Shown here piece by piece: positions 50,723 to 61,143 of a stretch of DNA of 64,000 bases. The notes below the pieces were generated by a model. That model did no database searches and was not told where the DNA came from. It saw nothing but the letters and a program-made list of their open reading frames with translations. Location of the stretch: contig CP155566.1 of NCBI GenBank assembly GCA_039696685.1, positions 1,364,001-1,428,000 on the forward strand, read 5' to 3'. Position numbers and translations under genes: made by a program. Origin of the DNA: Vibrio sp. CDRSL-10 TSBA (GTDB lineage Bacteria; Pseudomonadota; Gammaproteobacteria; Enterobacterales; Vibrionaceae). Each line of letters begins with the position of its first letter. The stretch's first letter is position 1.

Positions 50723-53430
50723 ATGGTCAGTTTTCGAAACGTTCGACTACATACAAAAACCGCTTTAATTTTCACTGTCGCTTTAATGGCAGTGATTTTC
50801 AGTTGCTTGTTTGTAACACGCTATTTCTTTCTGTTCAGCATTAATCAACTGGAAGATATCGAAATTCGGCGTGCCAGTATGCAAGCCAAAGCGGTGATTG
50901 AGGATTTGGCTACCCGGCAGGAGGATGCTTCTTATGATTGGGCGTTTCTGGGACGAAACTTACCATTTGCTGACCGGCGATGATCCGGACTACGTTGAAC
51001 GTAACTTCTCGATTGAAACTCTTGATGCACTCGGACTCGATTTGATGGCGGTGCTGCAACCGGACCGTAACGTCTTGGCAGTGAAGGTCCGAGGCTCGGA
51101 CGGGCTATTTTTAACTCAACTGATCCTCAGCAGTCAAAGCATTGATGGTTACCTGGACTCGATGCAGCATAAACTAGACGGGGATAAAGTCAGTACATCA
51201 GGGCTGCTGAAAATTGGCAGGCAAGTCTGGATTGTCAGTCTGTCTCCGGTGCGTGACAGCAGTGGTGAATCTGAAACCGTTGGCTGGATGATTTGGGGGC
51301 AGCACTTAACCCAGCGCTTCCCGGCTAACTATCAGGATATTCTGATGGCGGATAATCATCTGATCACCAGTTATCAGGGTATGGCAGATGTCCATCATAA
51401 AATTGACCTGAATGATGACACTGATCCTGTGTACCGGGTTGACGGACGTCTGGTGCATTTTATGCCTCTCTACGACAGCGTTGGCAATGAAGTGGCGGTA
51501 CTGAAAACGTCCGAAGAGCGGGTTTACTACCAGAAAGGCAATGATGTCTTTTTATTCTTGATCATCAGTATGCTGGTGGTGATGTGTGTTATCTCTTTGC
51601 TGTTTTACTGGTTGTTTAAGGATAAAATCAGCAAACGTTTCATACACTTTGAGCAGGATATCCAAAATCTGCTCGGTGCGTCCCCCGTCGGCTCTGACAG
51701 CCAAAAAGACGAGTTCGAACGTATTACTGAGCTGGTCCAGTCTCTGGCATACACATCGAGCCAAGCTCATGATCAGCTGAAAGATACACTGCGTAAATTT
51801 GATGCTCTGTATCACGGACAGTCGATGGGGATGATCCTGATTAACGATCAAGTCATGGTGGATGTGAACCCGGCTACTTTAGAACTGCTCGGTTACCAGC
51901 GTGAAGAGTTGATAGGTAACACACTGGATTTCATTTGCGGTGATAGCAATCAGAAACTGTGCGGTAGAGCAGTTCTATCAGCAGCTTGAGCGTGGTCAAA
52001 ATAAGTTCGAGACCTTTATGCGTCGCAGCGATGACAGTGAAATTGCCTGTTTTGTCGAAGCGACGGTGCTGCAGGATAAAGCTCAGAAGTCGGTGATGAT
52101 CGCGGTGCAGGACATCAGTGAGCAGAAGCAGCAGGCCGAACTGATTCAGACTCTGACCCAATACGATCCGATATCCGGTTTGCTCAACCGGCCGACCTTG
52201 CTGCATGCAATACGTCGCCAGTTACGTAAACAGGAGCAAGGGCAGGAGTTTTCGATTGTTTATTTCAATGCTTCTCGTTTGAAAGAGATCGATGAAGTCT
52301 ACGGGCACGACATCTATGACGCTTGTGTGCGTCATTTTGCCGATACCTTGAAGCGCTACTTTATCAAAGATGACGTTGGCCGTATTAGTGAACAGGAGTT
52401 CACCGTTTGCTATACCGGCTCGCAGAAACGTCTAGAACGGATGTCGAATCATATTCTTGCGCTCTATCGCCAGAAAATTACCTTGCATGACACTGAATTG
52501 GATCTTGGTCTGAAAGGAGCACTGCTGCCTTCATCCATCGAGTTTGAAAGTGTCGAGAATATGGCGCATTGTGGTCATTTTGCGGTCACACACCAGGATA
52601 CGATGGGGATCTCGCCGTTGATTGTGGTCACTCCGCAATTGTTTGAACAAACACAGGAATCTTTGGTTCTGAATCGAGATATCGTCGCCGCTTTGAAAAA
52701 TCGTGAGTTCATTGCTCATTATCAGCCGATAGTTAAAGCAGATACCGGCCAGGTTGTGGGGTTTGAAGCTCTGGCTCGCTGGATTCATCCTCAGTTGGGG
52801 ATGGTCTCGCCGGCGGTATTCATTCCGCTGGCAGAGGAGCGCAAACTGATTGTTGAGCTGGGTGAGCAGATTCTTGAGCAGGCGTGTCAGTTTTTACACA
52901 CTTTACAAAGCAGCAGTGATGAGCTGCGCCGGCTGAGTATCCACGTTAACATTTCCAGCCCGCACTTCCACCACAACAGCTTGGTAGAGACGCTGCAGCG
53001 TATGATGGCGCAGTACCAGTTAGCGCCCGGGCAGCTGGTACTTGAACTGACGGAAAGTATCCTGCTTGGTGTGGAAGAAGAAACCCAGCAACGGATGGAA
53101 GCGGTCAAAGCGCACGGAGTCCAGTTAGCGCTGGATGACTTTGGTACCGGTTATTCATCGTTTAGTTCATTATGTAATTTCCCGCTCGATATCGTGAAAC
53201 TGGATAAGTCCTATATTGACCGTCTTGAGACCAATGAGAAAGCCAAGTCGCTGATCCGTAATATCATCCATATGTCACAAGAACTGGGGTTAACGACAGT
53301 GGCAGAAGGCGTGGAAAACGGCGCTCAGTTGAGAAAACTCAATGTCTGGAATGTCGATGAAATCCAGGGTTATTACTTTTACAAGCCAATGGATGCAGAG
53401 CAGGCCCTGCAGACGTTTGGCCCAAAGTAG
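50723..53430 (+). CDS. c-di-GMP phosphodiesterase: CHASE-type sensor, PAS, degenerate GGDEF, EAL (two frame breaks)
   Basis: The frame breaks at GTTTC 50944-50948 (restored as YDWAFWDETYHLL) and GAAAC 51953-51957 (restored as SNQNCAVEQFYQQ). Correcting both gives 901 residues. Layout: a membrane helix near residues 10-35; a periplasmic CHASE4-like sensor with WDETYHLL; a second helix (VFLFLIISMLVVMCVISLLF); a PAS domain; a GGDEF-like domain whose signature has become SEQEF; and an EAL domain with intact FEALARW, IHVNISSP, LELTES, DDFGTGYSS, KLDKSY and EGVEN. It should act as a phosphodiesterase and the GGDEF remnant at most as a regulatory site. The start is ATG 50723 behind a TTG. Confidence 0.88.
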
Positions 53431-53486
53431 CTGGGCCTAAAGTCGCCGAGAGCGATGTGAAAGGTTAACCGTAAACCAGGTAAAAC

Positions 53487-53519
53487 AGAAAAAGCCAGAC
53501 ATCAAGTCTGGCTTTTTCT
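53487..53519. terminator. bidirectional terminator, EAL gene / cdd
   Basis: AGAAAAAGCCAGAC, ATCAA and GTCTGGCTTTTTCT form a 14-bp perfect stem with T-runs both ways. Confidence 0.9.
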
Positions 53520-53571
53520 GGCTGTGATGTCGTCCTGAAATGTGTTTATACAAAGGAGACGAATGATGGCT

Positions 53572-54462
53572 TCAGTCCAGTGACAGATAGGTCATCGGGA
53601 TATCAGGATGGATGACTTCCAGCGTTGACTGGGTTGCAGCCAGATGACTGATGCGACCTGAGTTCATTTCAACCAGGGCAGCGGCCTGGATCTGCTCAAA
53701 CTCTTCGCCGGCCATGCGAACCTGAATCAGAGCAACCTGGAGTGGTGGCAGGCTGGGGTTGAATGCTGCATTCTCTGCGTATGAACCCAGATAAACCTGC
53801 CCGTTCTGAGTTTGCAGGGCTACGCCGCTCAGATTGTTGGTGTAAGGTGAATGGCTGCGATTCAGCGCACTGAGAGCGTGTTGCAGTAACGCATCGTCTT
53901 CATCGCTGGTTTTACCATGGTCAACCTTCGCCATCAGTGCGGATTCGATGCCAAGATCTGACGGGCCGAACGATTCAGGCAGATAGTATTGCAGTGACTT
54001 TTCTTCGCGCTCCGGTAACTGAATCGTCAGCGTTTGCGACGTGTTGAGCTCATTCATAAACTGACGACAGTGGCCGCAGGGACTGTAGTTGACCGTAACG
54101 TCTGCCAGTCCTTCTTCGCCTTTCATCCAGGCATGGCTGATGGCCGCTTGCTCCGCGTGAATGGTCTGGTTCAGTTGCGCTCCTGAAAACTCCATGTTAC
54201 CGCCAAAATAGAGGCGACCGGACAGACCGCGCACGATCGCACCGACATAAAATTCCGAAATCGGCACGTAAGCATATGCTGCTGCCATGGGCAGCAAGGC
54301 GACACGCAGTTCGGCATCGCTCATTTCTGCGATGGCCCGTAACTGGTTAAATTGATCGGAAGACAAAGTCGCGTCAAAGTCATCAGCCAGCACTATCGGA
54401 GCCAGATATTCTCTGACGGGTTGTGGCATGCCTGCCAGCGCCTGTTCAATACGGCTTCTCAT
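53572..54462 (-). CDS. cdd: cytidine deaminase
   Basis: A 296-residue dimeric-type cytidine deaminase as in E. coli. The zinc site is formed by HAEQAAI (His and catalytic Glu, about residue 100) and [13 protein letters not shown] (two Cys, about 127-139). The C-terminal half is the inactive duplicate domain with [17 protein letters not shown]. The ATG at 54462 is preferred over the TTG six bases upstream because AGGA stands at the right distance. It deaminates cytidine and deoxycytidine for pyrimidine salvage. Confidence 0.97.
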   Translation of the reverse strand: MRSRIEQALAGMPQPVREYLAPIVLADDFDATLSSDQFNQLRAIAEMSDAELRVALLPMAAAYAYVPISEFYVGAIVRGLSGRLYFGGNMEFSGAQLNQTIHAEQAAISHAWMKGEEGLADVTVNYSPCGHCRQFMNELNTSQTLTIQLPEREEKSLQYYLPESFGPSDLGIESALMAKVDHGKTSDEDDALLQHALSALNRSHSPYTNNLSGVALQTQNGQVYLGSYAENAAFNPSLPPLQVALIQVRMAGEEFEQIQAAALVEMNSGRISHLAATQSTLEVIHPDIPMTYLSLD

Positions 54463-54680
54463 ACTCAATCCTTATTGGTGTATTGAAGTGTATTTTAGGC
54501 AACTGGCACCAAATGGATGTGATTTGCGTCACTTAATTAAATGTAACGTATTTTAATGTTTCATTATTAGAGTGATGTCACACATGGTATCGATTGCAGC
54601 GAGGCATAACCGCGCAGCCCGGCTTCTGCGAGAGAAAGCCGGACAGGTAAGAGAGCAGGAATGTTTACCAGAGAATAGCG

Positions 54681-55361
54681 TCAGAGACTGGATAGCCAGA
54701 GAGCCAGGCTAAAAACGGTCGGTGCCAGAATTGAGGTGATGACACCGCAGACCACCAGTGCCAAAGAACTGAATGCGGCATCACGGGGATCTTTCTCTGC
54801 ACAGGTCGCAGTCCCGAGCGCATGCGAAACCGTCCCCATGGTCAGGCCTTTGGCGATAGGATGGGAAATATTGAGCAGATTGTAAATCGGATAAGCCATG
54901 ATGGCTCCGAACAAGCCGACCAGCAGGACCATGATCGCGGCAACTGCCGGTTCACCACCGAGATTGCTGGCCACTTCCATCGCGATCGGGGTTGTGACCG
55001 ATTTGGCCATTAAGGCCGCAATTAAAGTGATGTCCGCGTGCATAGAAACCGCAATCAGGCTGGCACTGAGCATCGACATCACGCTGCCGACGCCGCAGGC
55101 AAGCATAATGATGCGCCAGTTTGCGCGTATTTGTGGTAACTGTTCATACAATGGAAAGGCCAGTGCGACAACCGCAGGTTGCAGCAGATAGCTGATCCAG
55201 CGGTTGTCGGCATAATAGGTCTCAAAGGGGACTTTTAAAGCCAATAAGAGCGGGATCAGTATCGCGATACAGACCAACAACGGATTCACAAAAGGGGAAC
55301 GTGCCTTTTTGGCGACCCAACGGGCAAAGAAAAAAACCAGTACAGTAACAATTAACCACAT
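54681..55361 (-). CDS. yohK: LrgB/CidB-family membrane protein YohK
   Basis: A 226-residue protein with about seven membrane helices and the LrgB signature region ([33 protein letters not shown]). It overlaps the end of yohJ by 10 bp and is therefore translationally coupled. LrgAB/YohJK pairs have been linked to export of small organic acids or to holin-like control of murein hydrolases; the role in Vibrio is open. Confidence 0.93.
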   Translation of the reverse strand: MWLIVTVLVFFFARWVAKKARSPFVNPLLVCIAILIPLLLALKVPFETYYADNRWISYLLQPAVVALAFPLYEQLPQIRANWRIIMLACGVGSVMSMLSASLIAVSMHADITLIAALMAKSVTTPIAMEVASNLGGEPAVAAIMVLLVGLFGAIMAYPIYNLLNISHPIAKGLTMGTVSHALGTATCAEKDPRDAAFSSLALVVCGVITSILAPTVFSLALWLSSL

Positions 55362-55726
55362 GATTTATTGCCTCTTTTTAGTAGACGATCGAGGATAAAC
55401 CCTAGTGTGACAATCACCAGCGTGGTGCCGCCGATGGCGCTGGCAAGAATGATCCAGATATTGGCGGCCAGCATATCAAGGTGAACCATTAAGCCGACGC
55501 TGACCGGTACAAACAACAGCACCATATAGCGAATAAAGACGTTGGCTCCCGGTTTAACCCAGGCGACCGGTACCAGGCCGCTGGCCAGCAGGCCGAATAA
55601 AATCAGCATGCCGATAATGCTGCCCGGAATAGAGACTTCCAGCCAGCTTTGCAGATTGGTTCCTGCCAGCAGACAGAGAAAAATCAGTAAGAATGAAACA
55701 ATATATTGTGCGATGGTTTTTGCCAT
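55352..55726 (-). CDS. yohJ: LrgA/CidA-family membrane protein YohJ
   Basis: A 124-residue, four-helix membrane protein with the LrgA hallmark [20 protein letters not shown] (about residues 29-48) and [20 protein letters not shown]. It is the first gene of the yohJK pair. A 20-bp tandem repeat fills its upstream region. Confidence 0.93.
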   Translation of the reverse strand: MAKTIAQYIVSFLLIFLCLLAGTNLQSWLEVSIPGSIIGMLILFGLLASGLVPVAWVKPGANVFIRYMVLLFVPVSVGLMVHLDMLAANIWIILASAIGGTTLVIVTLGFILDRLLKRGNKSCG

Positions 55727-55758
55727 GAATATCAGCCGTTATCCATTTCTGACATGAT

Positions 55759-55838
55759 GAGTCAATTAAAAAGAGAGTGAATCAAATAAACGTTGTGTGA
55801 ATCAACTAAAAAGTTGGTGAAGCAATTATGTGTGGAAC
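55759..55838. repeat. 20-bp tandem repeat x 4 upstream of yohJ
   Basis: Units begin at 55759, 55779, 55799 and 55819 with exact 20-bp spacing. The first three follow GARTCAAVTAAAMRKNKDGT-like patterns and share G-A-(A/G)-TCAA and TAAA; the fourth is GAAGCAATTATGTGT. They are AT-rich and near the expected yohJ promoter. Confidence 0.85.
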
Positions 55839-55870
55839 AATTAAAGGGCTGCCCGTTAACTCCAAATAAA

Positions 55871-55890
55871 GCAGGGGCCTTGGCCCCTCA
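55871..55890 (-). terminator. sbcB terminator
   Basis: AGGGGCC, TT and GGCCCCT form the stem, with TTTATTTGG following on the minus strand. Confidence 0.7.
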
Positions 55891-55926
55891 GAGATAACCT
55901 TAGATACAAGTCGAGCGCAACCAGGT

Positions 55927-57378
55927 TTAACTGGCCAGTTTTTCTACATATTGATAGACAGATTTTAATATTGCTATTTTTTTGCTGTCACTCTCATGTT
56001 CGTGAACTAAGTTTTCCAGGTTCAGCATGTAGTCGGGCAGATGAGTTTCAAAGTACTCCCGGCAATGTGCGTTCCAGCGACGCTGTTCGTTTTCGTTCAG
56101 CGTCCATGGATAGTGACGGGCACGATAACGGAACAGCAATGGTTCAATTCTCGGGTCACTGAATGTGATGCCCAGCTCTCCCAGAAACTCAGGGTTGGTC
56201 GAGCGGATGATATCCATTGACGCTTTGTCGGTGGGGGAGAAGAAACCACTGTAAAGCTGGGTATCCACATCGCCACTGTTATCGAATTCGCGCTCAATAT
56301 TAAACAGACCAATCAGTTTTTCCCGGATTTCCGGATGTTGACGAATCAGTGCCAGATTGGCCAGACACTGCTGACGGTCAATCCCGATCTGCTCGGCATT
56401 TTCTGCCGTCAGGGTTTTAGCCGGCGCCAGAATCGGACATTTATTTAGGTGGATCAATTTGACCGGTACCGGTAGTTCATCCGGGCCCAGTTCATCGTGC
56501 CTCGTATACATACGGGCGTGCAGAGCATCGGCGTCTAAGTCGAGCAATGGCTGCGGATCTTTGGCCAAATCAACCACGATGGCGGCGTTCTGGTTGGTCG
56601 GATGCCAGGCCACGGGGACCACCCAACTGGTGTACTGGCACTCACGCCCCAGCATGCCGGAAACATGCATCAGCGGCGTCATATTAACGATGTCGATCAG
56701 TTCATTAAGCTTGCGCTTGGTGCGCATTGAGTAGAAATAATCAAACAGTTTGGGTTGGGCGGCTTTCACTTTCTTAGCCAGCTCGATAGTGGCGATTACG
56801 TCTGCCATTGCATCGTGGGCATTCTCATGTTCGATGCCGTTGGCCTTGGATAAATGCTCAAGCTTAAAGCTGGTGAAACCGTCTTCATTCTCCGGCCATT
56901 CAATGCCCTGAGGACGCAGAGCATGACAGGCACGCATCACATCCAGCAGATCCCAGCGTGAATTGCCGTTTTGCCAGCTCCAGGCATAAGGGTCAAAGAA
57001 GTTGCGGTAGCAGGTGTAACGAGTCACCTCATCATCGAAACGAATGCTGTTATAACCCAGGCTGGTCGTGTTTGGGGTTGACAGTTCCTGATGGATACGC
57101 GCGATAAATTCAGGCTCCGGCAGGCCTTGTGCCATCGCTTTCTGTGGCGTGATGCCCGTGATCAGCGCCGCTTCCGGACCTGGCAGGTAATCGCTGGGTA
57201 ACTGACAGTAAATCACCAGTGGTTCACCAATGATATTGAAATCTTTGTCGGTACGTACGCCAGCAAACTGGCTTGGTCTGTCTTTCGCGGGACTGGTGCC
57301 CCAGGTTTCGTAGTCGAAAAAGAAGAATGTCGGTTGATTCTCGTGGTCGGGGCGATGTGGTTGCTGTTCGTTTTTCAA
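55927..57378 (-). CDS. sbcB: exodeoxyribonuclease I
   Basis: A 483-residue 3'-5' single-strand DNA exonuclease, DEDDh type. Active-site motifs are FFFFDYETWGTSPAKDRPSQ (DxE), SLGYNSIRFDDEVTRYTCY (middle Asp) and ENAHDAMADVIATIELAKK (His/Asp). The SH3-like and helical C-terminal domains follow. Exo I acts in mismatch repair and recombination and binds SSB. It is a single gene with its own terminator. Confidence 0.97.
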   Translation of the reverse strand: MKNEQQPHRPDHENQPTFFFFDYETWGTSPAKDRPSQFAGVRTDKDFNIIGEPLVIYCQLPSDYLPGPEAALITGITPQKAMAQGLPEPEFIARIHQELSTPNTTSLGYNSIRFDDEVTRYTCYRNFFDPYAWSWQNGNSRWDLLDVMRACHALRPQGIEWPENEDGFTSFKLEHLSKANGIEHENAHDAMADVIATIELAKKVKAAQPKLFDYFYSMRTKRKLNELIDIVNMTPLMHVSGMLGRECQYTSWVVPVAWHPTNQNAAIVVDLAKDPQPLLDLDADALHARMYTRHDELGPDELPVPVKLIHLNKCPILAPAKTLTAENAEQIGIDRQQCLANLALIRQHPEIREKLIGLFNIEREFDNSGDVDTQLYSGFFSPTDKASMDIIRSTNPEFLGELGITFSDPRIEPLLFRYRARHYPWTLNENEQRRWNAHCREYFETHLPDYMLNLENLVHEHESDSKKIAILKSVYQYVEKLAS

Positions 57379-57737
57379 GCCAAGCCTATTCAGTCGATGG
57401 ATGTTTCTTGCTGTTAGGCCACATGATATTTCAGTACAGCTGGGGTTACAATGGCAGTACCGGGTTTCGTAGGGTTGATAGCTAATTAATCATTTAAATC
57501 TGGTCTGTCCTTTGCTCCATTCGTGCAAAAATCTTAAAAATCAAACCACTTAGTTATATATATTGCTTTTGGTTATATCACTGTCGCTTATGGGTATTGA
57601 TATTAATGGTCAAGGTGTTCAGGATGGCGCACTTTCAAAACTGGGTACGATATATTCCTGTAAATTATAAAGCTGCCATAAGCAATAAAAGGGATATTAG
57701 TGCTAGAGCCACTTTGACGTAAATAAATAGGAAATCA
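57379..57737. other. divergent gap sbcB / chemoreceptor
   Basis: AT-rich, with no gene seen. It should carry the sbcB promoter and the chemoreceptor promoter. No flagellar sigma28 promoter was recognised with confidence. Confidence 0.4.
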
Positions 57738-59360
57738 ATGAGTCGTCGTTTAAGAATAGCAGCCAGAACTTCGTTGGCGTTTGGGGTGCTGGGGGTAATT
57801 ACTCTAGTTTTAGGTATTTTTTCTTTGTTGCAGTTGTCGAAGCTCAACGACACCACCGATGTACTGACCTTACATCGTATGCCCGCAATCATGGCGGTGG
57901 ATGACCTGAGGCGAGACACTTTGTTGATTCAGGTGCGGCTAAATCAATTGTCTGATGCGCAAAACCAAAAAGAAATTAGTGATTTAGTCGAATCTATTGA
58001 TGCTATTTCCAAACGTTACGATGCCTCTGAGAGAAGAATGCTAGGTTTTTCACAATCTGCGGACTCCCAGCGTTTATATCATCAGGTTAAGAAGCTAAAC
58101 GACGATTTGATGTCTTCGCTCCCGGCACTGATCAAGCTGAGTGAGCCTGGCAATATGGTAGCGGCGATCGCATACCGTGAGCAAACTGTGATGCCTATTG
58201 CAGTCGAGTTAAGAAAAGTGCTTGATGAATATGCCCGATACCAGCACCAGCGTGCCGAAGAAGACAACAACGCGGCGACAGAAAATTATCAGCAATCAAA
58301 GGCCTGGGTAATTGGCGGTATTGTCAGCTCCTTGGTGGTGATGGGGCTGCTTGCTTTCTTCTATACTCGTAGTCTGGTGACACCTCTGCGTCATGCTGTT
58401 GCGATTGCTCAAACTATCGCAACCGGCGATTTAACCCAGCGTTTCTCTGATGATCATCGCGATGAAGCAGCAGATATGCTGCGTGCCTTAGCCGACATGC
58501 AAAACCAGCTCAAAGAAGCGATGTCACTGATTTCAGACTCGTCACAACAGCTTGCAACCACTTCTGAAGAGCTCAGCGCTGTGACTAAGCAGTCGTCTTC
58601 GACCATCGAACAGCAAAGTGATCAGGTTAATCTGGCGGCAACGGCGGTGAGCGAACTGACCAGTGCCATTGATGAAGTGGCTCGTTCGGCCAACTCGACC
58701 AGTGATAATGCTGAAGTGGTGGACAGTAAAACCCAGCAGGGTAAAGTGAAGATCGTAGAGACCATTAGTACAGTCGACACATTGAAAAATGAAATTCAGC
58801 TGTCAGAGCAGAGCGTTATCGCTCTGGCTGACAGTATCCGACAAATCAGCTCGGTGCTGGATGTTATCCGCAATATTGCTGACCAGACCAATCTGCTGGC
58901 ACTGAACGCGGCGATTGAAGCGGCGCGCGCCGGGGAAAATGGCCGTGGATTTGCGGTTGTGGCCGATGAAGTGCGCGCTCTGGCGCATCGTACCCAAACG
59001 TCCACTAAGGATATCGAGGTGATGATTGCAGAAGTGGGCGCGGAAACCGACAAAGCGGTGCAGAATATGCATAACAGTAATGAGATGGCGAGTTTAACTC
59101 TGGATATTGCCAATGCTGCCGGTGCGGCATTCGAAGAGATATCAGCACTGATTTCCAGCATCAATGATCAGAATGCGACGATCGCCAGTGCAGCGGAAGA
59201 GCAGTCTACGGTGGCGAGAGAGGTGGACCAGAACTTGGTGTACATCCGCGATTTGTCGATTCAGGCGTCTGCCGGGGCCGACCAGACCTCAGCCTCGAGT
59301 ACTGAACTGGCCAAACTGGCCGAACACCTGAATCAGTTGGTGAAACGCTTTAAATTCTGA
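57738..59360 (+). CDS. methyl-accepting chemotaxis protein, four-helix-bundle sensor
   Basis: A 540-residue transmembrane chemoreceptor. TM1 is near residues 10-32 and a periplasmic four-helix-bundle domain ([38 protein letters not shown]) spans about 33-185. TM2 is [20 protein letters not shown], then HAMP ([20 protein letters not shown]) and the MA domain with hairpin tip [20 protein letters not shown]. No C-terminal NWETF pentapeptide is present. The ligand is unknown. Confidence 0.95.
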   Translation: MSRRLRIAARTSLAFGVLGVITLVLGIFSLLQLSKLNDTTDVLTLHRMPAIMAVDDLRRDTLLIQVRLNQLSDAQNQKEISDLVESIDAISKRYDASERRMLGFSQSADSQRLYHQVKKLNDDLMSSLPALIKLSEPGNMVAAIAYREQTVMPIAVELRKVLDEYARYQHQRAEEDNNAATENYQQSKAWVIGGIVSSLVVMGLLAFFYTRSLVTPLRHAVAIAQTIATGDLTQRFSDDHRDEAADMLRALADMQNQLKEAMSLISDSSQQLATTSEELSAVTKQSSSTIEQQSDQVNLAATAVSELTSAIDEVARSANSTSDNAEVVDSKTQQGKVKIVETISTVDTLKNEIQLSEQSVIALADSIRQISSVLDVIRNIADQTNLLALNAAIEAARAGENGRGFAVVADEVRALAHRTQTSTKDIEVMIAEVGAETDKAVQNMHNSNEMASLTLDIANAAGAAFEEISALISSINDQNATIASAAEEQSTVAREVDQNLVYIRDLSIQASAGADQTSASSTELAKLAEHLNQLVKRFKF

Positions 59361-59398
59361 TGCCTGAGCGCCATACTCAGCACATTGCTTGAATCTTT

Positions 59399-59427
59399 AA
59401 TCCGGCCAGCCAGGCCGGATTTTTTCG
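59399..59427 (+). terminator. chemoreceptor terminator
   Basis: AATCCGGCC, AGCCA and GGCCGGATTTTTTCG. Confidence 0.9.
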
Positions 59428-59633
59428 TCGTCGTAAAATTCATGTTGCGGTTGGGGTAATGCTAGGGGCCAGATTTCTGAGCGACAACTGAGCGTTTATC
59501 GGCAATTTTGTAGGAATGGGCAAAAGAAAAATAAAATTGGGTATGCCCACTGAGTATCTATCATTAGATAATGGCTTTATGTCTTCGGGCATATTACGAG
59601 AAACTCATAGATACAACGAGAGGTTGGAAATCA

Positions 59634-60683
59634 ATGAAAACTTTAGGATATGCGGCTCACTCCGCTGATTCAGCGCTAGTACCTTATCACTTTGAGCGTC
59701 GTGAGCTTCGCTCAAATGACGTTGCGATTGAAATCTTATACAGTGGTGTGTGTCACTCAGATCTGCACACTGTGAATGGCGACTGGGGTCCACAGCCTTA
59801 CCCGCTGGTACCAGGTCACGAAATCGTAGGTGTGGTTACTTCTATTGGTTCTGACGTCACTAAGTATAACGTTGGTGATCGTGTTGCAGTTGGCTGTATG
59901 GTTGATAGCTGCATGGAATGTGACCAGTGTTCACATGGTGAAGAGCAGTACTGCCGTAACGGTATGACACCAACTTACGGTGCGCCGGATCGTCAAACTG
60001 GTGACATCACTCAAGGTGGCTACTCTAAGCACATCGTCGTACGTGAAGAGTTTGTTCTTTCAGTACCAGAAAACATGGATATGTCAAAAACTGCACCAAT
60101 TCTGTGTGCAGGTATCACTACGTTTTCTCCACTGCGCACCTGGAATGTTGGTGAAGGCTCTCGCGTTGCGGTAATCGGTCTGGGCGGTCTGGGTCACATG
60201 GCAGTTAAACTGGCAGTGGCAATGGGCGCTGAAGTTACTGTAATCAGCCGTACCAAGAAGAAAGAAGCAGAAGCTGTTGCTATTGGTGCGAAGAAAATTC
60301 TGGCATCGACAGACGCTGAAGAGATGCAAGCCTCTGCATCGTCATTTGATCTGATTGTTGATACTGCGCCAGTGAAACATGACCTGAACATCTACACTCC
60401 GCTGCTGGATGTCGATGGTACTCTGGTTATCGTTGGCCAGATTGGTCTGATGGATGAGCCACTGACTGTACCTCTGGTTATGGGCCGTCGCCGCGTTGCA
60501 GGTTCATTAATCGGTGGTATCAAAGAAACTCAGGAAGTTCTGGATTTCTGTGCTAAGCACGACGTGTACCCAGAGTGTGAAATGATCAACATCGATCAAA
60601 TCAACACTGCATTTGAACGTCTGGCACAAGGTGACCTTGCTCACCGTTTCGTTATCGATATGGCGTCTCTGAGCGCTGAATAA
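59634..60683 (+). CDS. zinc-dependent NAD(P)-alcohol dehydrogenase (YahK/cinnamyl-alcohol type)
   Basis: A 349-residue medium-chain dehydrogenase counted from the ATG at 59634, which has AGAGG upstream; in-frame codons back to 59571 look untranslated. The catalytic zinc site is in GVCHSDLHTVNGDWG and GHEIVGVV, and the structural zinc loop is CMECDQCSHGEEQYC. The Rossmann motif is VIGLGGLGHMAVKLAVAMGA. It probably reduces aldehydes with NADPH, as E. coli YahK does. Codon usage is more biased to highly expressed codons than its neighbours. It ends in a strong terminator. Confidence 0.92.
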   Translation: MKTLGYAAHSADSALVPYHFERRELRSNDVAIEILYSGVCHSDLHTVNGDWGPQPYPLVPGHEIVGVVTSIGSDVTKYNVGDRVAVGCMVDSCMECDQCSHGEEQYCRNGMTPTYGAPDRQTGDITQGGYSKHIVVREEFVLSVPENMDMSKTAPILCAGITTFSPLRTWNVGEGSRVAVIGLGGLGHMAVKLAVAMGAEVTVISRTKKKEAEAVAIGAKKILASTDAEEMQASASSFDLIVDTAPVKHDLNIYTPLLDVDGTLVIVGQIGLMDEPLTVPLVMGRRRVAGSLIGGIKETQEVLDFCAKHDVYPECEMINIDQINTAFERLAQGDLAHRFVIDMASLSAE

Positions 60684-60729
60684 TCAGACATGATGAAAGG
60701 GTGCATTGCACTCAGATTCAAACAGTTTG

Positions 60730-60758
60730 AAGGAAGCCGAAAGGCTTCCTTTTTTTTG
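60730..60758 (+). terminator. alcohol dehydrogenase terminator
   Basis: AAGGAAGCC, GAAA and GGCTTCCTT followed by seven T. Confidence 0.93.
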
Positions 60759-60767
60759 CCTGCGGTT

Positions 60768-60811
60768 AGCCATCTTTATTCCTACTGGCAGCCATTTTTA
60801 TTCTTGCTGTG
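60768..60811. repeat. 22-bp tandem repeat x 2 at the end of the MFS relic
   Basis: AGCCATCTTTATTCCTACTG and AGCCATTTTTATTCTTGCTG are adjacent copies at 60768 and 60790. The second contains the relic's stop codon. Confidence 0.75.
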
Positions 60812-61076
60812 TATAGGTAGCCAGAGTCAGCTGAGCTGAAGGCTCGGTGAGCCACTGCAGCAGTATAATCAGTACCGAAATGATCCCCACCGCAATAAAG
60901 ACTGTGCGCCAGCCAAGCTTATCTCCCAGATAGCTGCCCAGCGGTGCGGCTGCCACTAAGGCGAGCGATACGCCGGAAAAAATGAACGAGAATGCGGCCG
61001 CGACATGATGCTCAGGTAAAGGGATACCGGACAGAGTGCTGGAATTGTAAAAGGAGCCCAGATTAAATAAGGGTAG
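60798..61076 (-). pseudogene. internal fragment of an MFS transporter
   Basis: The minus strand is open for about 90 codons up to the TAA at 60798-60800 and encodes SFIFSGVSLALVAAAPLGSY followed by LGDKLGWRTVFIAVG. This is the classic TM4-TM5 loop of drug/sugar-efflux MFS proteins (DHA1 type). There is no start codon or ribosome site. The N-terminal helices are missing and the C-terminal half after about TM6 is also missing. The left end is fused to the tcyP terminator region. It is a relic truncated at both ends. Confidence 0.75.
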
Positions 61077-61096
61077 AGTTGCTGTTGTGCACCGAA

Positions 61097-61128
61097 TAAA
61101 AAGCCGACGGCTAAGCGTCGGCTTTTAC
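61097..61128 (-). terminator. tcyP terminator
   Basis: AAAAGCCGACG, GCTAAG and CGTCGGCTTTT form the stem. On the minus strand it is followed by TTATT. Confidence 0.88.
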
Positions 61129-61143
61129 TTTATTTCTGGACGA

